Assembly: GCA_037951165.1 (NCBI GenBank)
Contig: JBBDHG010000097.1
Coordinates: forward strand, 4,840,001 to 4,904,000
From: Lophius americanus
Taxonomy: Eukaryota; Chordata; Actinopteri; Lophiiformes; Lophiidae
Reading direction: 5' to 3'
Length of the DNA: 64,000 nt
Part shown: positions 26,331 to 40,400 of the stretch, one piece after another
Numbering within the stretch: position 1 is the first letter of the stretch
Layout of the letters: the number at the start of each line of letters is the position of its first letter
Notes under the pieces: generated by a model
Told to the model about the DNA's origin: nothing
What the model saw: only the letters and a program-made list of their open reading frames with translations
The model's database searches: none
Made by a program: the position numbers and the translations under genes

Positions 26331-28108
26331 AGCTTAGACCCTGTGTAGACTCAAGCTTGACAACAAAGTGGTTTTAATTCTAGCGTCTTTGTTTACTTAT
26401 GATATGATCATGATTATTATTAGAAACCAGAACAGCCCGCAATCAGCCCGTGTGACATTCTTCGGGGTATTACCAGAATCTAAACACACTAGTCCAATGT
26501 TTTGCACACGTTTCCACTTTCCCAAACCTAACATAAACGTTCAGTGACGTGATGTTCTCTGCCTGTACAAAATGTTCCATGCCGTACCCCTGGAGGCCCA
26601 ACTTCAAGGACCCATTAGAGATCCATCCCAGCGTGAGGTATATATCACCTGCCCTCCACCGACAAAAGGCCGGGGACCTATTACACAACCTCTTGCACAC
26701 ACTCTGGGTCTTCCTCATTAACTCACTGCCTGTACACACAAAGAGGGTTGTTGCAAGGAGAAAGGGTGACTCCTAAACCTGTACGCAGTATGACTTCCCA
26801 AATCCCCTTGTTGATACACAAAAATTCATCCTTTGGTTAATTTTTTGTCACGTCACAAAATGTCACGTGCTGTTTCCTCAGTAGTAACGGAGGAGTGGGA
26901 GGAGTGAACAAAACATGCAACAGGATTTCAATTGTTAGGCATTTGCTGGCATTTAAGATTTAAATATGAGCACAGTCCAAAGTAAGAGTCATGGTTACGG
27001 TGACTTATGTAGTGATGGAAAGCTGCATGGAAACCTTAATTAAGCAAATGTGGCAGTGAGTTTACAATGTCTGGTCAGCATCAAGTGGGGCTTTAACAGG
27101 GATCCTCCTTGGCTTGAAGTTGCAGAGTAACTTGACCCAACTCCACAGTTTTTTATTTGTAATTCATAACATACAAAAGCTCCAACCATAAACTAATCCT
27201 GGCTAAAGTTTGAATTGTTTACTAGAAAAGTAATTATTTCTATTTTCTTGAGGAAAATACATTTATGCTGTCCAGCAGATAAAACAAATAACTTGTGGTG
27301 TGCATAGCTGCATATCCTCCCTACCTGCATCACCTGGAGTCTCCCCAAGCTAAGTTAGCAGATCAAACAGACAGCATGCACATTAGGTGTAGACTGTACC
27401 GTAAATACCGTCACCATTCTTCATGCGAGACGGTAAAAAAAAAATGCTTCAGGTCATTCCCCTTAAACACCAACCTGTTGATGTGAACATTAGGAGAAGA
27501 CGTATAATGTAACTGTGGTTCTATAAGTGCAGGAGTAATGGCATGTGTGTGTCTGGTTTTGAATCCGGCTTTGTGAAAGGTCAAGTCAAAACTCAAAAAG
27601 AGTGTTAGACTGTACTTCAAATTATGAATGAAACGTTGTTATTAGTGTTGATTGAGAATTCTCAGTATTTTACATCCAAAAAATAAAATAATCCCCACTC
27701 CTTAAAGGTTAGGTGTTAAATTGCATGCCATTCCTACATGATGTAACTCAACTTTTACAAGATTCGACTGTATAAGTTGAATCTTTGGTCTAAAGACTTT
27801 GTTGACATGAACTTTCAGACACATTTGTGTCTGCGCTTGGAAACTTACATTTCTGTTACTGTTTGGATTGGTTACACTCAACATGCATTCTTCGGATTAA
27901 TGGGAGGAAATAATTGAAAGTGTTTCCAAATTGATCAAATGGCTTTCTTTCAGCACCATGCAACACTGTTGAGACGATTTAACTTCATTCATTTGGGTTG
28001 GATAGACTCTAATTATTGGGGTAATTTTACTACTGCAAAATTAGTTGGGCCAACCCTGGTCAATAAAGTTGGAGGTAATCCAACTAACTAAATTGAATCA
28101 ACCCTAAT

Positions 28109-28157
28109 TAATTACATTGGTCCAGCCCAAATACATTAATTTGGACCAATGTAATTA
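28109..28157. repeat. Perfect 16-bp inverted repeat with 17-bp loop
   Basis: The arms TAATTACATTGGTCCA (28109-28124) and TGGACCAATGTAATTA (28142-28157) are exact reverse complements. The preceding 120 bases contain more imperfect TTGGGTTGG/CCAACT words, suggesting the palindromic core of a MITE. Confidence 0.9.
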
Positions 28158-28716
28158 TTTTAAACAAAAAAAAAAATCATATCATATGGAAATACTTTCC
28201 AGAAATGACAATTTACATATTTTTAAAGTTACTTTAAAAATATTAACACTTAAGTTAAGAGTGCTTCTTTTTCTCTAATCTCTCAGGAAATAAACCTAAA
28301 TCGCGAAATTTAAGGATTGGATTGGTTCTTATTTAGCTGCTGTGTGGTAAGAGCTAGATGGACACACGTTGTTCGGGCTAAGTGGAGGTATGCGCTCCGT
28401 TAAGAGCCATTTTAGATTCCTGCTGAAACTTTCGTCCGATATTCAGGCAACTATGGAATCAGTCATCAGAACTGCGGATTAGAGACAGTCACTAAGAAGC
28501 TTCATTAGTTCAGCTGACTGGTAGGCATGTGATGTCATGGAAAATCCTCAGTCTTGACTTAGCTCTGACTCCCTCTAAAAACCTCTATTAGCATTTCAGG
28601 ACATCTTTTTTCGTTAGGGGTATAGTACAGTTTATTTGTTATAGGAAATACCCGGAACGAAACAGTCCTCATCTATTCCTCAGCAGTTGGGTACAAACAG
28701 AAGAGACACGCCTATT

Positions 28717-28746
28717 TATAATAATAATAATAATAATACATTTAAT
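28717..28746 (-). repeat. AAT repeat with retroposon tail end
   Basis: Several AAT units followed by ATACATTTAAT, matching the reverse complement of the tail family; only the very end is present. Confidence 0.4.
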
Positions 28747-29127
28747 TATTTATGTCTTCACTATGGGATTGTTTTGCCACCATGACCCCTCATATTGGAG
28801 ACATACAGTTGACAACTATTAAGAACTGAGAAGCAGCCTTGAAAGGGATGTTTTTTTTATTTTAGGTTTTTTTTTTTTAATGTTTCGCTGCTTTTAAAAC
28901 CTGGGCCCTACATTTACATATCTTGGCCTGTACACGACTCATTTTGGTCATCAAATGCTGTGGAAATACTCTCTAGTAGGTCGTCTCATGTACCTTCCAC
29001 TTCAGCATTTCTGTTCAGTCCACTGAGCCCGCAGCTCCGCCCCCAAAAATACAAAGGAATCAAAGGCTCAAAGGCAGCAATAGCCACAATGTGATGTCAA
29101 TACTCCAAACAGCTTATTATTTTATTT

Positions 29128-29297
29128 TAAAATTAAATAACATCTGGTATGATATGCCCAAACCTACCTCTGGATACAATTTCATGAAAATCCATCCTGT
29201 AGTTTTTCTGTAATACTTCTCACAAACAAACAGAGAAACAAACAAATAGACAAACACATAGGAGTGAAAACATAAACTCATTGGTGGAGGTTAAAAA
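29128..29297 (-). repeat. Dispersed repeat, AAGGAGGT family, reversed
   Basis: Reversed text: ATGAAAATCCATCCTGTAGT, CAAACAAACAGAGAAACA, AGTGAAAACATAAACTCATT and GGTGGAGGT, matching the start of the family seen at 25008. Confidence 0.55.
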
Positions 29298-31362
29298 AAA
29301 ACCCCATACTTGTCTAAATGCTCAATTAAAAGGAAATCAACTAATGTACACTAAACCTTATCACATTTTTAGTAATGATAGGTTGCGTTATGTGTCTAAC
29401 CTCAGAGATCTTGGATGGAACTTTTAATTAATTCCTGTATTTTTTAAACACATCTTTCAGTTTATTTCCCTGACAAACTTTTATATCACGCTTTTAGTTT
29501 GTACCAGCCCATTCATTACAAAATTGTTGAGCCACCTGCTCCAGGCATAGCCCCAAATGTAGGTTTTGGATTATGTTACAAGATAAATGTGGCATTTTTA
29601 TGTTTACTTGACCAAAATCAACTTTTGGAATATAAAGACAATATGGAGGAGAGTTCAGGGAAGTAACTGTTTATTTCAGAACAACAGAAATAACAACATA
29701 ATGTGTGCGGTTGAACAACATACAAAAACCTTTAAATAATTGAACATTTTTCAAATAAAGAGTAGCTCTGGTAATCTGTAAACATTGCGGTGCAGTGTTG
29801 TTTTATGTATTATTGTCCTGTCTGTAACACTAGTCACTTTGAAACAAAATATTTAGTGGGAATAATATGAAGAAAAAAACATACATTTACAGAAAAGCTA
29901 AATCCCTCCTCTGCATGCTTCACATCACTTTCTCTACTATTTCGCATATTTTTCAGGCTGTTAAAGACCTTATAACTGCTTTTGGCATATCTTTGCACCA
30001 TTTCCACCGCATGCCATTATCAACACCTATACAGTATATAAAACCATGGCCATGCAAGTCTATGCATCTTCAATTAGTTTAATGATTAAGTGATTTCTTT
30101 AGTAAAGTGTACACATGACGATGAATCCAACAATATAACAGATTCAGTTTTTGCTTTCTTTGAAATAACTGATGTTGTGTTTCTTAAACTAAAGTACAAA
30201 GGGAATATTTCTCAGAATCAATGTGATGGCTTTTAGATTCTAATGAAAAAGTCAGTAAAATGTTTCTTTTGAATCAGCAGCGTTATCCCTGACGAGGATC
30301 AGTCAGGACATCAATGAGAGACATGCAGGAGGGAGAGGTGTCTAACAATCTCTGATCTTCATCACATAATGTTAAAGAAACAAAACGTCCGTCGTTTGAA
30401 AGAAAACAACAGCGAAAACGGTTTCATAACAGAGGTCAAGAGGATAGTGACAAAACATTCAATCAGAAAACAGATCACCAATTAAAATCTATATGCAGTT
30501 TCCCTTGGTTTGTTGTTCTTTTTTCGCTTTTGTACCATTCCCTGTGTTAAGTAAACATCTCACAAAAACATTATGACATTATTCAGTTGAACATGTTTTG
30601 CTGTCTTCACACATATGAAAACACTTGTGTTTTTATGTCTTATTTAGATCATATGTATATAAGAGGTTTGAAAAAGAGAAGGACATCTTAGAGTGACTGC
30701 ACAGATCAATTTTTTATTAAAGTTAATTCATATTAATCCTGATGGACCTCTGATCTGCCTAAATGACCACTTAACTGGTTCCTTTCCTTTTTAGTGTCCA
30801 TATACACAATACACAATTGTTTGAACAACCTGGGAAAGTCCAATTACTTCAGAAATGTTCTTGGTGACATTTCCCAGCATGCTAACTAACGATTTGACCA
30901 ACTTGCTGACTGAAAAGAACAGAAAGTTCTACCTGAGCTCAATAAATTAAGAAAGTTGAGACAATATGTGGGGCGGATATTCATAATCTCCCATTCTTCT
31001 GTTTAGCCTGTCTGAAAAAACACAGATCTGATAATCACCACTGATCACAGCAGCAGTGTTAGTATGGGTGGCTTAAGCAGCAGGTGAGTTGAGGCACAGC
31101 TGCAAATATCCCTGGTTAAGATAGAGCAGGCTTTTACACAAACTGGGGCCTGCATCTCTGTTTCAAATAAGATAGAAAGGCTATCGAAAGCTTACAGAAA
31201 TGGATGAAGACTCTTCAGCCTTGTTTGGCGATATCTCTCCATCGTTGTCCCAACACTCAAACCATCAGATCCATAATAGTGTAGATTAGTGTTTGGAATA
31301 GCCACAGTGCCACTACTCAGGGTTTACACTGCCTTAAAGGAAGTACCTGATCTGAGGGGAGT
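29298..31362. other. DNA downstream of alkbh3, including its probable 3' UTR
   Basis: The right part (about 30.7-31.36 kb) is probably the alkbh3 3' UTR, given the AATAAA at 30713. The rest is AT-rich with nothing recognised. Confidence 0.45.
30713..30718 (-). terminator. Candidate alkbh3 polyadenylation signal
   Basis: AATAAA on the minus strand, about 650 bases past the alkbh3 stop and the nearest clear hexamer found. Inferred from position only. Confidence 0.3.
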
Positions 31363-31488
31363 TCACGGTTGCTCGGCTGTGAATCGTAGTTTTGTCCCTG
31401 GTCTGTGGCCCTCTGGTTCTGCATAGATTGTTCTGAAGGTCAGGTTGATGCGTGGGCCTCGGTCATGATACTCTTTAGCCACTTGATG
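31363..31488 (-). CDS. alkbh3: alkbh3 coding exon 9: distal His and 2-oxoglutarate arginines
   Basis: The last coding exon has 41 codons and a TGA stop. It opens HQVAKEYHDRGPRINLTFRT with distal iron ligand His258 and arginines 270 and 276. The C-terminal tail HRPGTKLRFTAEQP is longer than the human end and diverged. It follows an intron of about 3.7 kb that contains dispersed repeats. Confidence 0.95.
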   Translation of the reverse strand, partial: HQVAKEYHDRGPRINLTFRTIYAEPEGHRPGTKLRFTAEQP

Positions 31489-34400
31489 CTGGTGGAGACA
31501 GAAAAATAGATTAATTCATTATCCATAACCACATGTCCTGTTCAGGGTTGCAGGGGTTGGAGTCTATCCAAGCTGACATTGGGCAAGAGGCGGGGTACAC
31601 CTTGGATGAGTCGCCAAATCATCACAGGAACGACACATAGAGAAAGAAGAATATTCACACTCATGCAAGAATAACCATTTTGTGTGGAGCCATTTTCTCC
31701 ACACTAGGAAAAACATTTTACAATTTAACACACAATTGACCCAGCTGGATTTTTTTTTCCTACTAATGATTAATTCTGTTTATTATGTTAAGGTAAAGAT
31801 CTCTCCCTACTTACATAGTTTATTTCATTTTCCTTTAAAATAAAAGAAAAAAAAAGCCATTCTGCATTTAATTCATTCACAAATATACAAAAGTGGATGT
31901 TTCTCTTTGTTGACTTGTGATAAACGGATTAATTTACACATGAGACATCTCAGGGATAGGTTTGATTTATAATAATTCTTAATAAAAAGTAAATAAAAAA
32001 GGAGATGAAATTGTCACGAGTTTCTCTAACATTAGGTCACATTGTTTGATAGTAGTTGGTAATATACAACAAACACTGTTATTGTTCTCGATGACATCTG
32101 GGGTATAAGTCAAATGTATTCCCATTTGCTAAAACAAGACCTAAACGTTTCCTGAAGTAGAAAAGACACAAAGAGGTTTCTCTTAGAGTACAACTTCTTC
32201 ATGTCCAGACCTTCTGCATTGAGAACGTTTTCTTTCTTTTCCTCTTCTGAAACTCCTATTATCAAATCTGTCCGTCTGCCATCATCTGCATCTCAGGAGT
32301 CGGTGAAAGTTTTTTTTAACAACTACAGTGTCAAAAGCAAAATTCCGGAATGGGATCAAATATCCCTGGATCCTCTTTCAGACAAATGAAGTACTTTAGA
32401 AGGATTGACAGGTTTTGTTAAATATTTAGCACAGACTTCCAAACTTCTGTACCTGAGCCAGGAGGCTTTATTAGCCAGAGTAGGACTGTGTCGGCAGAGA
32501 GAAATTAATGGATGGAGTGATATTCGTTCTCTGGCAGTATCTTTAAAGGGGAGACCAAACCATTGTTGAGATGTTCAAGGACGCGTCACCATAAAACAAG
32601 TGTGACCTTCTCACTATTCTTCTAAACCTCTTTTACTGTCTCTGTGGTTCTCTCCCTTTTTGGCCACATGTTCCCTTTATTTTTTCTCACGCTTTATCAT
32701 TTTAACTTATATTTGCAACTTATGATCAGCTACATTATCTGGACAGAACACATGGCTAAAGTAGTGTGGAAATTAAAAAGCCCAAACTATGATCATCTTT
32801 TCCACAATTTAGCATAAATCAAAAGTGAGCATTTTAAGACAACACATTTACTATTTGAACCTTTGATTTCCTATTATTTTTACTATTCAGCAGCGACATT
32901 AGTTGTATTTGGAAATAATATTTTCACACATCAGTAGTATACAATTGTTATATTTTACACTGATGTTCTTTACCAAAAGAAAAAACAGTGTGTGGAGTTC
33001 CACAAGACTCCTTATACGAGTTCCTGAATATTTACCTCTGACAAGGAGGTAACCTTTTCATCCATGACTGTTTGGTTCTTTTTTAGTCGTATATTTGTTG
33101 ACAATAACTACTGGATGGATAGTTTATGGGGAGGAGAGAGATCTTTTTCCACAATTTCTTTGACATTTTGAGATTTCTAACATTTCCCCGGATCACCTGA
33201 AAACAACCAATGTCCACAAAACTTTGCAGATGGTTGGGGCGTGGGTCAGGACGCAGATCTGGGTTGAGGGAGGGATCCAACAAACCGCTTCATAACTTTT
33301 TTTAAATATTGCAAGAGGACATTTTTCAATATTATCCCAAATAATGCACAAACTAGCAGATCACAATCTAATTGCACTTAGTGGAAGAGAAGGACTTGGG
33401 ATAGGAAAGCCATCCAGACATAAGTGGGATAGATTAGCCTTAGGAGAGGCTTGCACTCTACTTACTGCAATTCTAGTATACAGTAAATGCTAATGATCCA
33501 TCATTTCATAAACCAGCAAGCCGGTTTATGGTGCAAACATGTTCATGAAGCCTTGCTGTAAAGAACTTGTGACTTGTACAGGGCAAAATTATGAACAGGA
33601 TACACTGTGTGTATCTGCGTGTGTGTGTTTGTGTGGATGGATATGGACTTTAACTTAAAATAAAGTGGAACATGGATATCTGTACTTGCTTGGTTAAGAC
33701 CGCTTTCAGATAAATCCGTTTTCGCATTCCTCTCAAAGGACTGTTCAGTTCTTACCTTCATTTAAATGGCACCTTATGTGCAACTGACACCGATTCTATC
33801 CCCCACTCTTCTTAATGCTCATTGTCAACTTGCCATTTCCGTTCTACACCATCCCTTAGGTCTCCCTGTCCTCTAACACCTATCACCACCCTCCTTACAT
33901 CTTCCGGTGCTACAACATCTCCATGCAACATAAATCCCACTGCCCTGATATACAACTGTTGTTGCTGCTGCTTAATGTTTGTTTTAATTTGACAATAAAT
34001 TCTCATGATGTTCCCCTATAACTCCACTGTTATGTAACGCCTGTTTCTGATGTTTAACAAGGTCATTATTATGATGTATTTCAGGCAGAAGAGACATGTT
34101 CATTCTCTTTCCAATGGCTGAAAGGATTTAGCCATCACGAAATCCAAATTATTGTAATAGACGACATCCTCGCTGTCGAGTGCGACCCAAATGTTTTCAA
34201 CAGTACCTCATTATCCTGAGGCTCTGCTTTTCTCTCCAGGCCACTTCATCTGTCCCCGTTGCCTGAACCGAGTGTCTTTAACACAGGTCTCACGTGTGTT
34301 AGGCCGGAAGCAATTATACACTCACAAATGCATACAGAGACTCACATAGAAGCAGAGAAAGAACATGTGAGGTTACCCCATTCATTGTAAATAACCATGT

Positions 34401-37400
34401 GTTGTGGTTTCTGTATTAATGATACTTAAAGACATTATAGAGACCTATTCTTTTAAGGCTTACACCAACTAACTGTTTACTGGTGAGTCTCCTTTGTTTG
34501 GGCACTACATTTAGGGTCATGTTGGATACAGTTACTGTTACAGTGCAGTATCAGATGAGCCTTAAAGTAATAAACTCAAACCCTTGTAACATGTCCTATT
34601 CTTTATTTATGAGTGAAAAAATATGACATGACTTGATTTTATTTCCAACAAGCAGGATTTGCATGAACGTTTGTTTTGGTGTAAACAGAAGAAACCCTGC
34701 CACAAACAGACAATAATTGTTTGACTGAGAAGTAAACTTTGACCAGTGTCAAGTGAAAACACAGGAACCAACACTAAACAACAAAGATGTCTCCAAAAGA
34801 ATCAGGGGAAAACAAACAAAACTTGTAGCTAACGCTCTCAACACCGTCTTTAAATACTGTCTGATCCTGATATGGTTGAATGTGAACATTTCTATTTATG
34901 AACCATTTACCAGCCTGTGGTTTGGCTGCTTGAGCAAGACATTCCTCCTGATGGCTCTTCCGTTGGCGTGTGTGTGATTGTTAGAATATTTTTTACTCAT
35001 GAGCAGGTTGAACCTTTCCCCCACTGTATAAATGTGTCAATGGGTGAATGCAGACATGTGTTATAAAGTGCTTTTGGTTGAAAGCAGCCCGCAAAAGCAA
35101 GATATAAAGACAGTCCATTAACCATTTGATTGGTGAGCTGAGCCTACCTGCCAATCATCTTGAGTGGCTCCTGACATCAGCAGAAGTGTCCCGTGACTCA
35201 GAGGCACCCGAATCCGCTCCACATAAGTGTAGTCACTATTCTCTTCCTAATGCAGAAGTAAAAGGAGGAAAACACAAAATATCATAGGCTGAGAGCGGAC
35301 AAAGGTATGGGTCCGATGTCACGCGACTTAAGACACAGAAATGTACAAAGACAACTAATGTTGAACTAAACTGAAGGTAGATTTGATGAACTGCTGATTC
35401 AGCTGTTAGATACAGCCCTCTAAATACCCTGATGAGCCAAAACACATTACTCACTCAATCCTCCTCTGCATCCAATTTTCACTACATTATCTTTGCTCCC
35501 GTTCTGCAGTCTGCTCCGTGAGTCACTTCTTTTTATTAAGATTTTAGATTAAGCATCACGCAATAGAAGCTTCTTGACTGAGCTCCAAGTCTTACGATAC
35601 CAGACTAACTCATGAGAAACATCAAAAGAGTCATATAGAAAGTCTGCAGTTTTTAGAAGGCCAAATGAAAGCTTTATAAATTCACTTTAATGGATACAGG
35701 AGTTGGGGTTGACCGTAAAATGATGAAAAAAAACATCTTTATAATTGAAAAGAATTATAAGAATATGGTACCCAGACATTTAAATTTGGTCCAGGCCATC
35801 ATCTCACCGGTGGAGGCTGCTTGCGAAGGCTGAATACTCTGGTGTCACCCAGGCTGAGGGAAGCGATGTTGGGTTTGGCACCTAAGGAGGCCTCATCGTC
35901 ACTGTGCCAGCCGATGCTGTCATGGCCATCTCGATAGAGGTTACACAGCAGTGAGTTGAAGCTGCATCCACTCACTCCCTCCACTGCCTTGCGAAGTGTT
36001 ACAAGCAATGGATGCCACTATGAGATCAAAAAAGACGAAAAAGAAATCATGTAGGGTAATGAAACCAAATGAAAATGGATAAAACAACAGCAACTCGAAG
36101 GCACTCAAAGCAAAACTATGCCAAGCCAGCTCAGTTTCTAAGTGATGTCACTGCACCTAATTGACAACGAAAATCTTCCCCTTGAATTTGCAATCTCATT
36201 GGTATGATTAGTGTGATAGTTATTCAAGAAAATTTACATTTCAGTGATAGCTACTTTGGATCTAGCATGTAGCTCAGTTACCTTTGAATAAGGGTCATAT
36301 TTACAACCAAACTGAATCAGCAGGTTTCAGCTACACGTCCATAGCATGATGATCGGTTACCTCACAGTGGCAAATTTTCCACGAGCCCAATAAATGTAAA
36401 CATTCTGGATTACAAGATCTGGAATATTACTTGGATCCATAACAAACGTTGATGTGCGTTTCATGAGGTCATTGCGTAATTGTATTGCCCAAGCTTTGTA
36501 AGCATTATCAGTGCATTTTAAAGCAGAAAGTTTGGCAAATGCCACTTTTATAATAAATAATAATAATAATAATAATACATTTAATTTATAAAGGTAAAGC
36601 AGCTTTTGGAAAATACTGGATCCAGAGGATAATTCAGAACACATCAAATCCTTGGCAGAAGTGAAAAAGGCAGGACAGCAAGTATAGGTAAACAGAGTAT
36701 TCTAAGAAAAACAATTAAAGTGCAAAAAAGAACAAAGCTATGGAGCTCCTGAAGTCCCATGAGAATTTTTTTTTTTCTGTTGTACTGTTAATCAATAAAC
36801 TCTTCTGAATGGACAAAGCCACCATATCATATATAATGGCGTGACCAGGGCTTTCAAAGTTTTATTTTCACTTTGAAATGCCACACAATTGGTTGAAGAA
36901 ACATACCTTCAGCGCACATAAATATCATGCATACATACGCAATGCCGACCAACATTACTTCCACTGTGATCCTTCAAAAAATTAGAGCACTTAAAATACA
37001 ATAATCAGCAAATGGAAAAATGTGCTTATTCTTATGCCATTCACAGAGAAATGGGTTACAGAATCATAATCTGACAATTTTTGCTCGTAGGTATGAGGTC
37101 GTCATCAGCAGTAATCATTGTGTGGGCATACTGAAAGACAACAGGTAGCAGCTCCACCAGTGGTTTTCAAAGAACAGCCCTGCCTTTGCAATGCTGAATT
37201 TATTGTGCGCAAAAGATGATTATCCTGTTCGCACAAGATAGAAAACACTTTTTTCAAGGGACTTTAGGGGCTCCATACAAAACAAGAAGTGTTGAATTGG
37301 ATATTAAAAATCCAAAAGAAAAAAAACGAATGTGCAATGATGCTTAATGTGTAAATAATGTGCTTGATCCATGATTTTCTTTAACCTGTTTGTTTGCAGC

Positions 37401-40400
37401 CATGGTGGAGTTGGCATACGTATAGGGCAGCTCTCCAAACCAGCAGCCAAGCCTGGGCTCGTCGTATGCCTCACCTACACAAACAAACACACTTGAATTT
37501 ATTAAGAAACAACTGCTAAGATGCACAGGACATTTAGGTGCCTCTTCTGCAGCTGCTTCATGGAGTTAGAAATAGTTCTCAAAATAAATATATTTCTCAA
37601 ATATATACATAAAACCAAACTGGTTGTTCTGCATGTTGGAGACTAATGGGACTCCATTTAATATGTTTCGATCATCAAACAGTGAACCACATGCAGGATA
37701 ATCACCATTTTTCTTATGTAAAAGAGGAGCTGTGGAAAAAAAAAGAAGATCCCATAGCCATCTTAATATTGCATCTGTAATTGGGTCAAAGTAATCTTAC
37801 TTAAGAGGAGAACAGATCCTGTCTGTTTTCAGTGGTCGCCTTCTTTTTTCTGACAACTAGCTATCACAGTTTTGTTTCTTCTTTTTGTTGCTGTAAGTAT
37901 TTCTTTTCAGCATTAACACAAATGTATATCACATTAATCTGGTTTACCAACAGATCCCATCTTTAGCTCAGTGTAACAAAAGGTAAATTCAGAATTAAAT
38001 TTCTGTTTGTCAGTCGGTCATGGTGCCCTCCAATGTCTCTTTAAAACAACCAGATCTCTTCCAAGAACCAATTCTTTGTAATTAATGTACTTTGGCCAGC
38101 CATCTGGTACAAGAACACAGGGTGAAACCAAAACAAACTGTTCAAGCAGCCCTTGCTTTTCATAGCGCTAAATTATTGAGGAGCTCTAGAGCCAATTCTT
38201 ATAAATATGTGTGGTCATTTATCTCTGTTCAAAGGCTGTACTCCTCTGAAAGATGCTAGCAGAAGATGAACAAAATCTTAACCCAAACACGAGAACCAAT
38301 TTAGAATTCTGAGCAATGGTTGGAAAAACTGAGTCATGTGGGTTTTATGGCATGATAGAATAGAGGAGGGCGTAGGGGGGGTGACTAGTAAAGAGTTAGC
38401 ATCCTTTTTCCTTTACTTCCTATTTAACCCAAACATCACATGGACCGTGTTTACAAAGTCTGAGTCATGATGGATTGAGGTTATGCAACTTGGTGCCAAT
38501 ACCTGTGTTAAGATGTCATCCTTGCCACTTATCTGTATCGTACTGTCAGTCTGCGACGGGATGAACAAGATGGACAAGAGCCACCTGAGAGAACAGCTGA
38601 TTCTAACGCAAAGTCTGGCTGCAATGTCTGAGTTACTCTTTCCTTTTAAAGGAAAATACCAACTGTTTTGTTAAATGGAGCCTTTACACCGCTTTGCAAG
38701 GAGAAAAGCACCAATTTTCTTTACTTTTGACAAGTTTTGCAGTTTTATTAAGCAATATTGTACTAACTCGGATGAGATTAAAAACTCCAACATGTTTAAA
38801 AAAAAATTATGTATCATTTTTCATATCTCAATCTACGCTGAACATATTCAACCAGTACATTCTTTATCCTGTTAAAAAAAACTATTTTAGTAGGACTTTT
38901 TTAGCCTCTGCAAAGGTTTTTAAATTTTTGTATTCACAATAAAAATACCCAGATCTATCCAATAGAATATCGGATACAGAGGGAAACCATTTTCAACTTC
39001 CAGCTTACATGATTGGCTGACATATCAACTGTTGGACAGTGCTTATTTCTAAGCAATCCTAAGTACCAACCCTGTCTGTAGTTCATCTTCTGGGACCAGG
39101 GGAGCTCTGCTAACAGTTTACTGAATGCCCAGTCAGCCTGTTCTTGAGGCAGAAACCCAGGCTGCAGTTTCAGTCTGGACATAAAGAAAGACAGAACACA
39201 CACAGACTAAGTAGAAAGGTAAAGTGATTATAAATGTATCCAGTATGGGCTGTACAAAAGTAATAGTAAATTGAAAAGTTTACGTATAACATCACCATAG
39301 CAGGTTGTCTATTTACCACGGAGAATACTAAACTGACAGAATGACCAGCAATTTCTGCAAGAGGCTGCCATTACAGTAGACTTGACCAGAACTATGTAAG
39401 GCCTGTTGCCCAACCACATTGGAACTGAAGGACCCATAACTGTTCTTAATGGCTACACTGCAAGATAGAGGGAAGAGACTGGCACCATTACGAGGAGTGA
39501 AATACACTATCATTACAGTTTGGGATAACAATGCACATTTTCCGACAGGACTTCCTGGAAGATGTCCCCTGTGTTGCTGCTCTTTTGACACAGCTACCCA
39601 ATCCAACAACTGGAAGGGGTATGAGATGTACCTAAAAATCTGGTTGAGAATTAAAAGGCTAAATTCTTAAAAATCCCCACACTCCTTATTGCTAAGTCTA
39701 AAAACAAGAAAAAAGGCGTTTGAATGAAACAGGCTGTTTCCATTTCCCCTTTTTGTCTCTTTTGGTCGTCTGCTGCTTTGTTAGAACCCTAAAAGTGACG
39801 TAAACATAAATATAAATATTCTGGTTATCCTGTGTTCCACAAGAACACTACATATCATTATAATTCAGTGTTTATTAAAAGCATGGCTCGCCTGCATATA
39901 ACTTTTGTCTATGCTCACAAGAAGAATAAAGTCTTCACCACAATTCTTATTTATTTTATTGACTAACTATGCTGCTAATTACATTTTTGGTTGTTCATCA
40001 ACATGTTGTGTGTTTTTTGACATTGGGGTCATGGTACAAATTTATTCACACTGAAGTCAGAAACAGGTCACATGAACAACCAAGGTAAGCCTCTAAGACT
40101 TTAGAAAATATGAGATGACTGCCATCTAGTGGAACTCAAACTCAATCACATTACCTTCTGATTGCTTCTCAATTTGACTCAACATTCTTCGTCCATACTT
40201 CACACAGAATGATTTTTACCATTAAACTGTACTCACCTGGACACACCCGAAGGACCGTGGCTGATCTCATAATCACCCGTCTGTCTGACCACAGGAAAAC
40301 ACATATAAAACCCAACTGATTGGTTGTAGAAAAGCAAATAACACAGCCAAACACCATTAGAAAATTACAAATTCCTTACAAACAGATGTAATACGAAAAA

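Larger units (their letters stand above)
26331..29127. other. Intergenic DNA, no gene
   Basis: Open frames up to 89 codons near 26.5-26.8 kb on both strands have no recognised domain. An inverted-repeat patch lies at 28109-28157 and an AAT run at 28717. Confidence 0.5.
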
